DNA of 64,000 bases from Bacillota bacterium (GTDB lineage Bacteria > Bacillota_I > Bacilli_A > Erysipelotrichales > Erysipelotrichaceae), in the NCBI GenBank assembly GCA_023388535.1, contig JAEWFZ010000038.1:62001-126000 (forward strand), in the 5' to 3' direction. The translations under genes were made by a program, and so were the position numbers. This document shows positions 26,189 to 35,402 of the stretch, piece by piece. Numbering within the stretch: the stretch's first letter is position 1; each line of letters starts with the position of its first letter. The notes under the pieces were generated by a model that searched no databases, was not told the DNA's origin, and was given only the letters and a program-made list of their open reading frames with translations.

Positions 26189-26642
26189 ATTGATTTGTGT
26201 TGGTAAAATGAAGAGCCAATCCCTCAAAGCGATTCAAGATGACTATTTAAAGAAGTCCAATCCGTATCATAAAATTGAATTAATTGAAGTAAACGAAGCC
26301 AAAGCCAAATCCATGGAAATCGATAGAATTAAGGAAGAAGAAGGACTAAATATTCTCAAACAAATTCAGCCAAATGATGTCGTCATCGCTTTAACCTTAG
26401 GTCAAGAACAATTGACCTCAGAAGCGTTTTCTAAGCAATTGTATTCTTACCTAAATCTAGGAAAAACCGTAGTCTTTGTTATCGGTGGTTCTTGGGGCTT
26501 AGCCGAAACGGTCTTAGAACGAGCTCAACTTTTATTATCGGTTAGTCTTTGGACTTTACCACATCTTTTGTGTCGTGTGGTTTTGTTGGAACAAATTTAT
26601 CGAGCCCATGGAATCGATAAAGGGAGTTCGTATCATAAATAA
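26181..26642 (+). CDS. rlmH: 23S rRNA (pseudouridine1915-N3)-methyltransferase RlmH
   Basis: 153-residue SPOUT methyltransferase. The SAM knot residues GGSWGL, then LLLSVSLWTLPHLLCRVVLLEQIYRA and the C-terminal SYHK, are typical. It methylates pseudouridine 1915 in helix 69. The ATG at 26181 with GGAGG upstream is preferred over the in-frame GTG at 26169. walJ-rlmH adjacency is common in Bacillota. Confidence 0.95.
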   Translation: MIKLICVGKMKSQSLKAIQDDYLKKSNPYHKIELIEVNEAKAKSMEIDRIKEEEGLNILKQIQPNDVVIALTLGQEQLTSEAFSKQLYSYLNLGKTVVFVIGGSWGLAETVLERAQLLLSVSLWTLPHLLCRVVLLEQIYRAHGIDKGSSYHK

Positions 26643-26695
26643 AGCAAACCAATCCACGAACTAATAAAGTACAACAATTGGTCTACAATAAAGAC

Positions 26696-26747
26696 ACCTC
26701 CATTTCTATATTTGTGTTAAAAACAAATAATAGTATGGAGGTTTTTT
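26696..26747 (+). terminator. Intrinsic terminator after rlmH
   Basis: ACCTCCAT pairs with ATGGAGGT, with an inner TATTTG/CAAATA helix and a T run. It closes the block that begins at rpsF. Confidence 0.8.
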
Positions 26748-26778
26748 GACGTATTAGAGGTAACACAAGATTCTACAT

Positions 26779-28605
26779 CTAGCTACTTGGACTTTCATCG
26801 ACTAACTCTTTTATATTTTCAAATAAGTTATCCGCTGAAACAACCACTTCGTCCGCAAATTCATCCTCGAAGAACTCTTCTATATCTTCAGATATGTCAT
26901 CCGTTGAAACAACTACTTCCTCAGCAAATTCATGATCGACATAAGTGGCATATAGATTAATTAGTTTTACCATTTCAATGATATGGCTTCTTGGTGGTAG
27001 CAGTATCAAATAGTGAACTTCGGGGAATAGATCTTCGTATTTTTCTTCAAATTCTTTTCTGTTCAAGTAATCTTTAATCACATCCACGGCTTCTTGATCA
27101 CTTAATTGATGAGATAAAAGTGTATCATAAGCATCTTCTAAACTTGTGTGAAGATCTGTCAGCTCGCATTCACAACGCTCCAGTTCATTGTCAATTCCAT
27201 CAACGTAATTGATTTCATCGGCTTCGGCTTTAGTATAATCGCCAAAAGCGGTCCAGCATCGTCGCTCATAGAGATATATTCCAACCAGTTGAACAAATCG
27301 TTCATACGAAGCAATCGGTGTATCTAGATTGCGGATGGTTTCAATTACTTTAAGTTCGCCTTGTCTCGGGTTTTCTATTAAATTTAATATAGCTTTTAGT
27401 GAGAAAGGGTGATTACGATTGTAGTCAAATAGTTTATAACGATTAATGGTATACAGTTTCTCATAAAGGTCATCCTCAAAAAAAGTAAAGCAAGGATAGA
27501 TTTTACTTAGGTAATAAAAATAATTTGGGTGATAGTCTGGATTGAATGGGAGTTCGTCGTTGTCCATAGTTATATCGGAGAGAACCACGGTGGATGGATG
27601 AATTATAAAAGTGGACGAATCTTCCCCTTCAAGTTCAAACGATTGACACTTATATTTCCTCAAAATGTTATCAAGAAATTGCTTCTTATTGAGAGATTTA
27701 GGTACTCTAAAACCAAAATAAAGTTCATCATATTCAAAAGAAAAATTATGGTCACAAACCATAGTCGTGTTGTCAACAGCAAGAGGATTTATATCGCTAA
27801 TTCCCAGCAAAAAACTGACTAAATACGAACCAAGCGTAGCTGTGCTGACGTACAGATTCTGAAGTTTCATTTGATTCGCAATCTCCTTAGCCAAAATGAA
27901 GCTGAAGGCTTGATTTTCTTTGATAATTAAACTTATTTCTTCAGATAAACGACTTAAAGCTAAACTGCGGTCATTGCTGGAGGTATAACCATAATATTGA
28001 TAGAAAGCTTTATAGACTTGATCAATTAAAATCTGATTAGGATCATCAATAGCTTTTATTTCAGCAAATGGTAGAAAATATTGAACTTCACGAAACTCTT
28101 TGTCGAGATGGAGAAAGTGAAATTCTATATTTTTATTAACCATAGTCTTATCGGGAAGAATATCTAAGAAAAAGTAATCTACAACAAACACTCTAAAACC
28201 AAATTCAGTAAGTCGTTGTTCCCAATGTTTATCTAAGTCGGATTTATGGTAACTCGATTCCTCAGATAAATATAAAACTGTATAAATTAAAAGATCGTTT
28301 CGCGCAGCAAGTATGTCTTCAAAACTAACGAAGTTATCAAAGGTACGTTTATGGTAAAGACGCATTATTGCGTTGATACCTTCTTGGTTTTTAGCGACTA
28401 GTTTAAACTCCATTTTATGTAGATCAAAGTCATCGACTTCAACATCATAACCAAAATAGACTTTAAATTTTGGCTTATTCTTAATCATGAAATGCATGAT
28501 AAAAGGATAGAACAGGACGGAATCCGGGCCAAGAAATATCAAATCTTGATTGATCCAATTTAGATTTAATCTACTAATCGGATGATCTTGCTTTTCAAAT
28601 ATCAT
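26779..28605 (-). CDS. Orphan protein resembling a degenerate C-family DNA polymerase (PolC/DnaE) fragment
   Basis: 608 residues, no database-level family recognised by eye. Three stretches in the right order resemble DNA polymerase III alpha subunits: residues 68-86 (FKLVAKNQEGINAIMRLYH, like the PHP-domain LLAKN-x-x-G-x-KNL-x-KL), 218-235 (SRLSEEISLIIKENQAF, like RLE-x-ELxxI), and 252-276 (YVSTATLGSYLVSFLLGI then SDINPL, like GRGSVGSSFVA and ITEVNPL). A later HPSTVVLSD at 336-344 could match the HPGGIIVVPD element. The conserved RGS residues and recognisable palm carboxylates are absent, so it cannot be an active polymerase. The C terminus is acidic with a tandem repeat. The start follows GAAGGG. 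It stands alone between two terminators or promoters. Confidence 0.5.
   Translation of the reverse strand: MIFEKQDHPISRLNLNWINQDLIFLGPDSVLFYPFIMHFMIKNKPKFKVYFGYDVEVDDFDLHKMEFKLVAKNQEGINAIMRLYHKRTFDNFVSFEDILAARNDLLIYTVLYLSEESSYHKSDLDKHWEQRLTEFGFRVFVVDYFFLDILPDKTMVNKNIEFHFLHLDKEFREVQYFLPFAEIKAIDDPNQILIDQVYKAFYQYYGYTSSNDRSLALSRLSEEISLIIKENQAFSFILAKEIANQMKLQNLYVSTATLGSYLVSFLLGISDINPLAVDNTTMVCDHNFSFEYDELYFGFRVPKSLNKKQFLDNILRKYKCQSFELEGEDSSTFIIHPSTVVLSDITMDNDELPFNPDYHPNYFYYLSKIYPCFTFFEDDLYEKLYTINRYKLFDYNRNHPFSLKAILNLIENPRQGELKVIETIRNLDTPIASYERFVQLVGIYLYERRCWTAFGDYTKAEADEINYVDGIDNELERCECELTDLHTSLEDAYDTLLSHQLSDQEAVDVIKDYLNRKEFEEKYEDLFPEVHYLILLPPRSHIIEMVKLINLYATYVDHEFAEEVVVSTDDISEDIEEFFEDEFADEVVVSADNLFENIKELVDESPSS
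26809..26937 (-). repeat. Tandem repeat encoding the acidic C-terminal tail of the orphan protein
   Basis: Two ~69-base units (cores at 26831-26865 and 26900-26934) encode EFADEVVVSADNLFENI and EFAEEVVVSTDDISEDI. High identity points to a recent duplication. Confidence 0.8.
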
Positions 28606-28721
28606 AATAACCCTTCTTTCTATTTTGGGTTATTATAAGCGCAAATCCCAGAATCCGTATTTTATTTTAGAAAAAGTTTCTAATTATCCCTAAATTTGTA
28701 CATTGGTTAAAAGTATTCTAT

Positions 28722-28766
28722 TTGTTTTCTTGAATAACTATGTTAAAATCAGTGTAAGCGGTTACG
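28722..28766 (+). promoter_or_regulatory. ptsH promoter with CcpA cre box
   Basis: A TTGTTT-like -35 (28722-28727) and an extended -10 TGTTAAAAT (ending 28749) are followed by TGTAAGCGGTTACG (28753-28766), a near-perfect cre site covering the transcription start. Repression by CcpA with HPr-Ser-P would therefore feed back on HPr synthesis. The rest of the gap 28606-28851 shows nothing else clear. Confidence 0.65.
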
Positions 28767-28851
28767 AAAAGTTAGTTTTGTTTAATTATTTCGTTGAAAC
28801 CGCCGCATAAATAGTTTATGATTAAATAAACATGAAGGAGGAAGTTTATCC

Positions 28852-29118
28852 ATGAAAGAAAAAACAGTTCTAGTCATCGATCCGGTTGGATTACACGCTC
28901 GCCCAGCTACCGTGGCTGTAAACGCAGCAGGTAAATTTAAGAGTGAAGTCAAAATTACTTATAAAGGACGTTCGGTTAATATGAAGTCCATTATGGGAGT
29001 TATGTCTTTAGGTATTCCTACACAGTCGGAAGTAACTATTTCAACTGAAGGTGTAGATGAAGAAGAAGCTATTGTTGCTATCGAAGAAGTTCTAAGAGCA
29101 CAAAAAGTTATTGCTTAA
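28852..29118 (+). CDS. ptsH: Phosphocarrier protein HPr
   Basis: 88 residues with the active histidine in VGLHARPAT (His15 region) and the regulatory serine in NMKSIMGVMSLGI (Ser46 region), so it can both carry phosphate in the PTS and act as CcpA corepressor after HPr kinase action. ptsI does not follow; a terminator does, so HPr is monocistronic here. Start after GAAGGAGGAAG. Confidence 0.97.
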   Translation: MKEKTVLVIDPVGLHARPATVAVNAAGKFKSEVKITYKGRSVNMKSIMGVMSLGIPTQSEVTISTEGVDEEEAIVAIEEVLRAQKVIA

Positions 29119-29138
29119 ATTCTAACAAAAACAAACGG

Positions 29139-29167
29139 CTGTAGCGATTTCTCGTTACAGTTTTTTT
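29139..29167 (+). terminator. Intrinsic terminator after ptsH
   Basis: CTGTAGCGA pairs with TCGTTACAG (one G-U) over TTTC, followed by seven T. Confidence 0.85.
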
Positions 29168-29226
29168 ATGCATTTTTTGTTGTATAATAAAGTTAAATAG
29201 TATATAAAAAGCAGAGGGAGGACGCT

Positions 29227-30900
29227 ATGAAATATTTAGATCATTGGAAAAACAAAGTTGACCTCGATTCAAAACTCAAAACACAATTAGAACAGTATTC
29301 CGAAGCCGAATTAAACGACGCCTTTTACACGCGTTTAGATTTCGGTACGGCTGGAATGCGTGGTCTTTTAGGACCAGGACCGAATCGAATCAACCTCTAT
29401 ACGGTAGCCCGTGCCAATATTGGATTTGGTAAATACCTCAAATCATTAACCAACCAACCGGTAAAAGTAGTCATTGCTCATGACAATCGACATATGTCGA
29501 AAGAACTAGCTCAAGTTTGCGGTAAAACCCTAGCTCAACTAGGGATTGAGAGCTATATTTTTGAAGACTTAAGACCAACCCCAGAACTAAGTTTTGCGGT
29601 TAGAGAGCTAGAAGCAGATGGGGGTATCGTCATCACCGCATCCCATAATCCACCTGAATATAATGGTTATAAGGTATACGATCATACCGGTCGTCAATTA
29701 ATCCCAGAAGAAATCGATGCTGTAGTCGGTTTTATCAACGAAATCGAAGACGAGCTAAGTATTAATTTTGATATTAACGAAGAACAAGAAGCTTTAATTC
29801 ATACAATCGGTAAAGAAATCGATGAAAAATACAAAGAAGCTGTTCTTTCCATTCAATTACGCCCGGAATTAAATAAGGAAGATTTCTTATTAGTTTTCAG
29901 TCCACAACACGGAACGGCGTATCCATTGATGACCGATATCTTCGATGAGGCTGGTTATCGCTATGTTTTAGTTGAAGAACAAGCCTTCTCCAATCCGGAT
30001 TTTGTCAATACCAAGACGCCAAATCCAGAAGACAAAGCTTCCTATGATTTAGCGTTAGAATACGCTAAAAAACACGAAGCCGATTTGATTTTGGTAACCG
30101 ATCCGGATGCCGATCGAATGGGGATTGTAGTTAACCAAGCCGGTGAATATATCTACTTGACCGGAAATCAAGGTGGCGCCATTCTTTTGAAATATATCTT
30201 TGATACCCGAGTTGAGAAAAACTTAATGCCGAAAGAGCCGATTATGTTTAACACGGTTGTCACCTCCGATGTCGGAGAACGCCTAGCGGCTCGATATGGG
30301 GTTCAAACCGAAAAGACCTTAACTGGTTTCAAATTCATTGGCGAGAAAATCCAAAGCATGGAAGACAGTCAAAACTATGTCTTTGGCTACGAAGAGTCTT
30401 ACGGTTATCTTTTAGCGCCATTTGTTCGCGATAAAGACGCTTTACAAGCCTGCTTAATGCTGGCTGAAGCAGCCACCTACTACAAGGCCCAAGGGAAGAC
30501 TTTAGTAGATGTTTTACATGAAGTATTTGCTGAAGTCGGTGCCTATGAAGATCAACAAGTTTCCTTGACCTTGGCTGGCGTTGAAGGTGTTGCTCGAATT
30601 AAGGAAATCATGAAGAACCTAAGAACGATGGAAATGAAATATATCGCCAGCGAACCCGTTGTTTTCAAAGAAGATTATCTAAGCCAGGTTCGTCAAGATG
30701 AAACCGGTGAATACCCAATTGAATTGCCAGAAGCCGATGTCTTAAAGTTTGGTTTAGCCGATGGTAGTTGGATTGCGATTCGTCCATCCGGTACCGAACC
30801 AAAATGCAAGTTTTACTATTGTGTCCGAGGAGAAACTATAGAACAAGCCTCAGAGAAATTAAATTTGTATCAACAAGCCATCAACCTACTAGTGGAGTAA
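29227..30900 (+). CDS. pgcA: Phosphoglucomutase (alpha-phosphohexomutase)
   Basis: 557 residues of the alpha-D-phosphohexomutase superfamily: RLDFGTAGMRGLLGPGPNRIN, the phosphoserine loop ITASHNPPEYNGYKVY, metal loop TDPDADRMG, sugar loop GYEESYGY and phosphate loop RPSGTEPKCKFY. Length and the early GTAGMRG fit the PgcA-type phosphoglucomutases that interconvert glucose-1-P and glucose-6-P. The position three bases before glgB and near glycogen phosphorylase supports this over phosphomannomutase. Good AGAGGGAGG site. Confidence 0.9.
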   Translation: MKYLDHWKNKVDLDSKLKTQLEQYSEAELNDAFYTRLDFGTAGMRGLLGPGPNRINLYTVARANIGFGKYLKSLTNQPVKVVIAHDNRHMSKELAQVCGKTLAQLGIESYIFEDLRPTPELSFAVRELEADGGIVITASHNPPEYNGYKVYDHTGRQLIPEEIDAVVGFINEIEDELSINFDINEEQEALIHTIGKEIDEKYKEAVLSIQLRPELNKEDFLLVFSPQHGTAYPLMTDIFDEAGYRYVLVEEQAFSNPDFVNTKTPNPEDKASYDLALEYAKKHEADLILVTDPDADRMGIVVNQAGEYIYLTGNQGGAILLKYIFDTRVEKNLMPKEPIMFNTVVTSDVGERLAARYGVQTEKTLTGFKFIGEKIQSMEDSQNYVFGYEESYGYLLAPFVRDKDALQACLMLAEAATYYKAQGKTLVDVLHEVFAEVGAYEDQQVSLTLAGVEGVARIKEIMKNLRTMEMKYIASEPVVFKEDYLSQVRQDETGEYPIELPEADVLKFGLADGSWIAIRPSGTEPKCKFYYCVRGETIEQASEKLNLYQQAINLLVE

Positions 30901-30903
30901 ACT

Positions 30904-32742
30904 ATGACTGAACTTTCTATTCTAGATGATTTTCATGCCGGTCATTGCATAAATGCCTACGAGATTTATGGTGCACACCTCAGCTTTAGAGAGGTTGAAG
31001 GGGTAACCTTTACGGTGTATGCGCCTTCCGCACTGTCGATTCAAGTCATCGGTGATTTTAACCATTGGGATGGTCGAAATCACTATATGGAACGACTCAA
31101 CGACCGTGGCGATTGGCAATTATTCATTCCTGGTATTAAAGAATGGGAACTTTACAAATATCGAATTGAAACACCCGAACATACTCATATCGACAAAGCC
31201 GATCCGTTTGCGTTTTACAGCGAGCTTCGTCCCAATACTTCTTCGATTGTTACCCAAATTGATGGCTATAAATGGAACGATCAAAAATGGATGGCACAAC
31301 GCACCAAAAACTTTGATCGTCCGATGTCGATTTATGAGGTACATTTAGGATCCTGGCGCTTAGAAAATGGAAAATGGCTAACTCAAAATGATTTTGTAGA
31401 ACAATTAATTCCCTATGTTAAGGATAATGGATATACCCATATTGAATTAATGCCTCTATCGGAACATCCGTTTGATGGCTCTTGGGGTTATCAAGTAACC
31501 GGATATTTTTCGCCGACCTCACGCTATGGCAGTCCGATGGATATCATGTATCTAATTGATCAATTTCACCAAGCTGGAATTGGCGTGATTATGGATGTTG
31601 TTCCTACCCACTTTGTTAAGGACGCTCATGGCTTAGCTTATTTCGATGGCCGAGCTTTATATGAATACGCCAATCCAAGCGATGCCCATAGCGAATGGGG
31701 AACTTTGAATTTTGATTTATGGCGTGAACAAGTGCGCTCGTTTTTAATGAGCGCTAATGCCTTTTGGTTGGACAAATTTCATATTGACGGTTTACGCTTC
31801 GATGCGGTAGCCAACATGCTACATTGGGGCGCTAATAAAAACCGTGGTGAAAACCAAGGCGCCTTAGCTTTTATTCGCCGCATGAATTATCATTTAGCAC
31901 GAAAATTCCCAAATTGTATGTTGATTGCGGAAGATTCTTCCGATTTCCCAAACGTCACCAAGCCGACCTTTGACTTAGGCTTAGGCTTTGACTACAAATG
32001 GGATTTAGGCTGGATGAACGATACCTTGAAATACTTCAAGCACGATCCGGTTCACCGCAAATACTATCACCATCAACTTACTTTCTCGATGGCTTATTTC
32101 TATTCGGAACGTTTCCTGTTACCGCTATCTCATGATGAAGTGGTTCATATGAAGGGTTCTTTAATTAATAAGTTTTGGGGTACCTACCAACAACGCTTCG
32201 ATCAATTGAGAATTTTGATGGGTTATATGTTTGCTCATCCAGGTAAGAAGTTGAACTTTATGGGGAATGAATTCGCCCATTATGGCGAATGGCTAGAGTT
32301 TAAACAATTGGATTGGGAACTCTTAAACTTCCCGTTACACGATTCTTTCTTACGTTATTTTAAGGATTTAAACGGCATCTATACGAGCCATCCGGCGATG
32401 CATCGCTATGATTATGATCCAAAAGGCTTTTTCTGGATCGATGCCGATAACGCGAATCAATCGATTTATTCGTTTGTTCGTGAGTCGGAGGAAGAAATCG
32501 TAGTGGTCGTCCTCAATATGACGCCGGTTCACTACCGCGATTACAATGTCGGTGTCCCTTATTTAGGAACTTATATTGAATTATTGAATTCTCAAAAGGA
32601 TATATATTCCGGAAACAATGATTGTAACTATGAGCCACTAGAAGCCTATGAAGGCCGCAGAAATAACCAGCCTTACCATATTAATATTAAGATAGCTGGA
32701 TTTAGTTGTATCTATTTCCATCATAAGAAAGAAACTGAATAG
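30904..32742 (+). CDS. glgB: 1,4-alpha-glucan branching enzyme GlgB
   Basis: 612 residues: N-terminal CBM48 (VEGVTFTVYAPSALSIQVIGDFNHWDG split over residues 34-60), GH13 barrel with YEVHLGSW, MPLSEHPFDGSWGYQVTGYF, the nucleophile region GLRFDAVANML, acid/base AEDSSDFP, and LSHDEVVHMKGSL, then a C-terminal beta domain. It forms alpha-1,6 branches in glycogen. glgC, glgA and glgD are not in this window, so the linear glucan must come from genes elsewhere or from imported dextrin. Confidence 0.95.
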   Translation: MTELSILDDFHAGHCINAYEIYGAHLSFREVEGVTFTVYAPSALSIQVIGDFNHWDGRNHYMERLNDRGDWQLFIPGIKEWELYKYRIETPEHTHIDKADPFAFYSELRPNTSSIVTQIDGYKWNDQKWMAQRTKNFDRPMSIYEVHLGSWRLENGKWLTQNDFVEQLIPYVKDNGYTHIELMPLSEHPFDGSWGYQVTGYFSPTSRYGSPMDIMYLIDQFHQAGIGVIMDVVPTHFVKDAHGLAYFDGRALYEYANPSDAHSEWGTLNFDLWREQVRSFLMSANAFWLDKFHIDGLRFDAVANMLHWGANKNRGENQGALAFIRRMNYHLARKFPNCMLIAEDSSDFPNVTKPTFDLGLGFDYKWDLGWMNDTLKYFKHDPVHRKYYHHQLTFSMAYFYSERFLLPLSHDEVVHMKGSLINKFWGTYQQRFDQLRILMGYMFAHPGKKLNFMGNEFAHYGEWLEFKQLDWELLNFPLHDSFLRYFKDLNGIYTSHPAMHRYDYDPKGFFWIDADNANQSIYSFVRESEEEIVVVVLNMTPVHYRDYNVGVPYLGTYIELLNSQKDIYSGNNDCNYEPLEAYEGRRNNQPYHINIKIAGFSCIYFHHKKETE

Positions 32743-32767
32743 GTTTTTTGAAACTTAAGAATTGATG

Positions 32768-32803
32768 AAAGCGAGACTTTTTTAAGAAAAGCCTCGCTTT
32801 TTT
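32768..32803 (+). terminator. Intrinsic terminator after glgB
   Basis: AAAGCGAG pairs with CTCGCTTT over a 17-base loop and is followed by T residues. Confidence 0.8.
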
Positions 32804-32894
32804 ATTAATCAGCTTAGTTAGGATTTGCGATAAATAAACAAACTTTGGTTAAATGTAGTATAATGACGATGATTTCGGTTTAGGAGGAAATTAA

Positions 32895-35294
32895 ATGTTT
32901 AAAGACAAATTTGATTTTAAACGAGAGTTTACGACTCGCGTTGTAGAATCGTATGGTCGTTCCTTAGAACAATCTCATATTACTGAACGTTATGTGGTTC
33001 TAGGTGAGATGGTTCGTGAATATGCATCGATTCATTGGAAAGATACAAAAGAAAATATAGCACAATTAGGGGCTAAACAAATGTATTATTTCTCAATGGA
33101 ATTTTTAATGGGAAGACTATTAACAAACAACTTAATGAATTTAGGAATTTATGAAATCGTACACGACGGGCTTGATGAACTCGGCTACGATTTGAACGAA
33201 TTAGAAGACTTAGAAGCCGATGCCGGTTTAGGTAATGGTGGTCTAGGACGCCTTGCGGCTTGTTTCTTAGATTCTCTAGCTTCCATGTCATTACCAGGAA
33301 ATGGTATCACTTTACGTTATGAATACGGTTTTTTCAAACAAAAAATCGAAAATAACAAACAAGTAGAAGTTCCAGACCAATGGCTAAAACTAGGTAACGT
33401 TTGGGAAGTTCGCAAACCTAAACATGCGGTTGATGTAGCTTTTGGTGGTCATGTTCGTTTAGTCCGTTCTGAAAACGGAAAAATGACCTGGGAACATGCG
33501 AACGCGGAATACGTACGTGCCGTTCCTTGCGATGTGCCAATTGTTGGTCGTGGTACTGATGCGACCAATACCCTTCGCCTTTGGACCGTAGAACCAAGCG
33601 ATCGCTTACCGGCCAAAAAGAATTTCGATAAATATCTCGAAGAAGTTTCAGAAATTTGCCGCACCTTGTATCCGGACGATAGTACCGAACAAGGCCGCAT
33701 CCTTCGTCTGAAACAACAATATTTCTTTGTTTCGGCGGGACTACAATCTCTGATTAAAGCCCATTTACGCGTCTATCCAGACTTAAAGAACTTCTCTGAG
33801 AAGACAGTTTTACAATTAAATGACACCCATCCAGTACTGGCCATTCCTGAACTGATGCGTCTTTTAATTGATGTCTATGAGTTTGAGTGGGAAGATGCTT
33901 GGAAACAAGTTACTGAAACCTTCGCTTTTACAAACCATACCGTTTTACAAGAAGCTTTGGAACGTTGGCCAATTCACCAAGTTCAAACTTTGCTTCCAAG
34001 AATTTATATGATTATCGAAGAGATTTCTCGTCGCTTTAATCTTGAGGTGGCTAATCACTTCGTCAACGATACCAATCGTCAACAAAGAATGTCGATCATT
34101 CACGAAGGCCAAGTTCATATGGCTAATTTAGCGATTGTTGGTTCGTTCTCGGTGAACGGCGTGGCTGGATTACACTCGGAAATTCTAAAAGAAGAATTGT
34201 TTAGAGATTTCTATGAATTATATCCAGAAAAATTCAATAACAAGACTAATGGTGTCGCCCATCGTCGTTGGTTGGTATATTCCAACCCACAACTGGCTGC
34301 GTTATTAAAAGATACCATTGGCGATGACTATATTTATCGTCCAAAAGAATTGGAACGCTTATTAGAATTTGTGGATGATGAAGACGTTCAAAAACGCTTC
34401 CTAGCTATCAAGGATGAACGTAAACAAATCTTGAAAGATTATATTAAGAAATCAACAGGAATCGATATTCCAATTAATTCGATTTATGACACCCAAGCTA
34501 AGCGAATTCACGCCTACAAACGTCAACTTTTAAATGTACTACATATCATGTATCTGATTCGTAAACTAGAAGCGAATCCAGAGCTTACCATCCCTCATCA
34601 AACCTTTATCTTCGCTGGTAAAGCTGCCCCTTCCTACTTATTTGCTAAGAAAGTTATTGAGTTAATCAATGTCCTTAGCGATTATGTTGAAGCGAGCGAG
34701 CATTTGTCGAAGAACTTAAAGGTTGTCTTCATCCCTAACTATTCGGTTACCATCGCGGAGATATTACTAAATGCTTCCGATGTTTCGGAACAAATCTCTA
34801 CCGCTGGTAAAGAAGCTTCGGGTACCGGAAATATGAAGTTCATGATGAACGGAGCGATTACCCTAGGTACCTATGATGGGGCTAATATTGAAATTGATGA
34901 TTTGGTTGGACCGGAAGACGATGTTATCTTCGGGTTACGTGTCGAAGATATCCGTAAACTTAATTTAGAAGGCTATTCGGCCTTTGATGAACTACAAAAG
35001 AATCCAGAACTGTTTGCGATTGTTGAATCGTTAATTGATGGTACCTGGACTCAAGATAATGGCCAATTCAAGATCATCTATGAAGAACTGATGTTTAAGA
35101 ACGATGAATATTTCTTGTTCGCCGACTTTGAAGCCTATCGTTTGGCTCAAGAAGAAGTGGTCAAGCGTTATCAAGACCGCCGTGGTTGGGCAAGAACTTG
35201 CTTGATCAACATTGCTAAGTCTGGTTTCTTCTCCAGCGATCGTACCATTGAACAATATGCGGACGATATCTGGGATCTAGAATATATCAAATAA
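32895..35294 (+). CDS. glgP: Glycogen/maltodextrin phosphorylase
   Basis: 799 residues of the GT35 family. MYYFSMEFLMGRLLTNNL, DAGLGNGGLGRLAACFLDS, LNDTHP and the pyridoxal phosphate lysine in EASGTGNMKFMMNG are all present. It releases glucose-1-P from alpha-1,4-glucan, feeding the phosphoglucomutase upstream. A TATAAT at 32859-32864 and a TTTAGGAGGAAA site precede the ATG. It is monocistronic between two terminators. Confidence 0.95.
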   Translation: MFKDKFDFKREFTTRVVESYGRSLEQSHITERYVVLGEMVREYASIHWKDTKENIAQLGAKQMYYFSMEFLMGRLLTNNLMNLGIYEIVHDGLDELGYDLNELEDLEADAGLGNGGLGRLAACFLDSLASMSLPGNGITLRYEYGFFKQKIENNKQVEVPDQWLKLGNVWEVRKPKHAVDVAFGGHVRLVRSENGKMTWEHANAEYVRAVPCDVPIVGRGTDATNTLRLWTVEPSDRLPAKKNFDKYLEEVSEICRTLYPDDSTEQGRILRLKQQYFFVSAGLQSLIKAHLRVYPDLKNFSEKTVLQLNDTHPVLAIPELMRLLIDVYEFEWEDAWKQVTETFAFTNHTVLQEALERWPIHQVQTLLPRIYMIIEEISRRFNLEVANHFVNDTNRQQRMSIIHEGQVHMANLAIVGSFSVNGVAGLHSEILKEELFRDFYELYPEKFNNKTNGVAHRRWLVYSNPQLAALLKDTIGDDYIYRPKELERLLEFVDDEDVQKRFLAIKDERKQILKDYIKKSTGIDIPINSIYDTQAKRIHAYKRQLLNVLHIMYLIRKLEANPELTIPHQTFIFAGKAAPSYLFAKKVIELINVLSDYVEASEHLSKNLKVVFIPNYSVTIAEILLNASDVSEQISTAGKEASGTGNMKFMMNGAITLGTYDGANIEIDDLVGPEDDVIFGLRVEDIRKLNLEGYSAFDELQKNPELFAIVESLIDGTWTQDNGQFKIIYEELMFKNDEYFLFADFEAYRLAQEEVVKRYQDRRGWARTCLINIAKSGFFSSDRTIEQYADDIWDLEYIK

Positions 35295-35311
35295 GCTAGT
35301 TTGATTAAAAC

Positions 35312-35346
35312 AAGACCAACTCTACGTTAATAAGAGTTGGTCTTTT
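35312..35346 (+). terminator. Intrinsic terminator after glgP
   Basis: AAGACCAACTCT pairs perfectly with AGAGTTGGTCTT over a 9-base loop. Confidence 0.9.
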
Positions 35347-35387
35347 CTTCTCTAGCTGGTTGCCGTTGTTTTATTAATTATAATCTA

Positions 35388-35396
35388 TGTTAAAAT
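35388..35396 (+). promoter_or_regulatory. Extended -10 promoter, leaderless lipoprotein mRNA
   Basis: TGTTAAAAT ends six bases before the ATG at 35403. A TATAAT at 35379-35384 is an alternative -10 that would give a leader of about 12 bases with only a weak AGG. No clear -35. Confidence 0.45.
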
Positions 35397-35402
35397 AGGT
35401 CT

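Noticed and set aside
29227..30900. Phosphomannomutase instead of phosphoglucomutase
   Set aside because: The superfamily motifs fit both, but length and glycogen gene context favour phosphoglucomutase.
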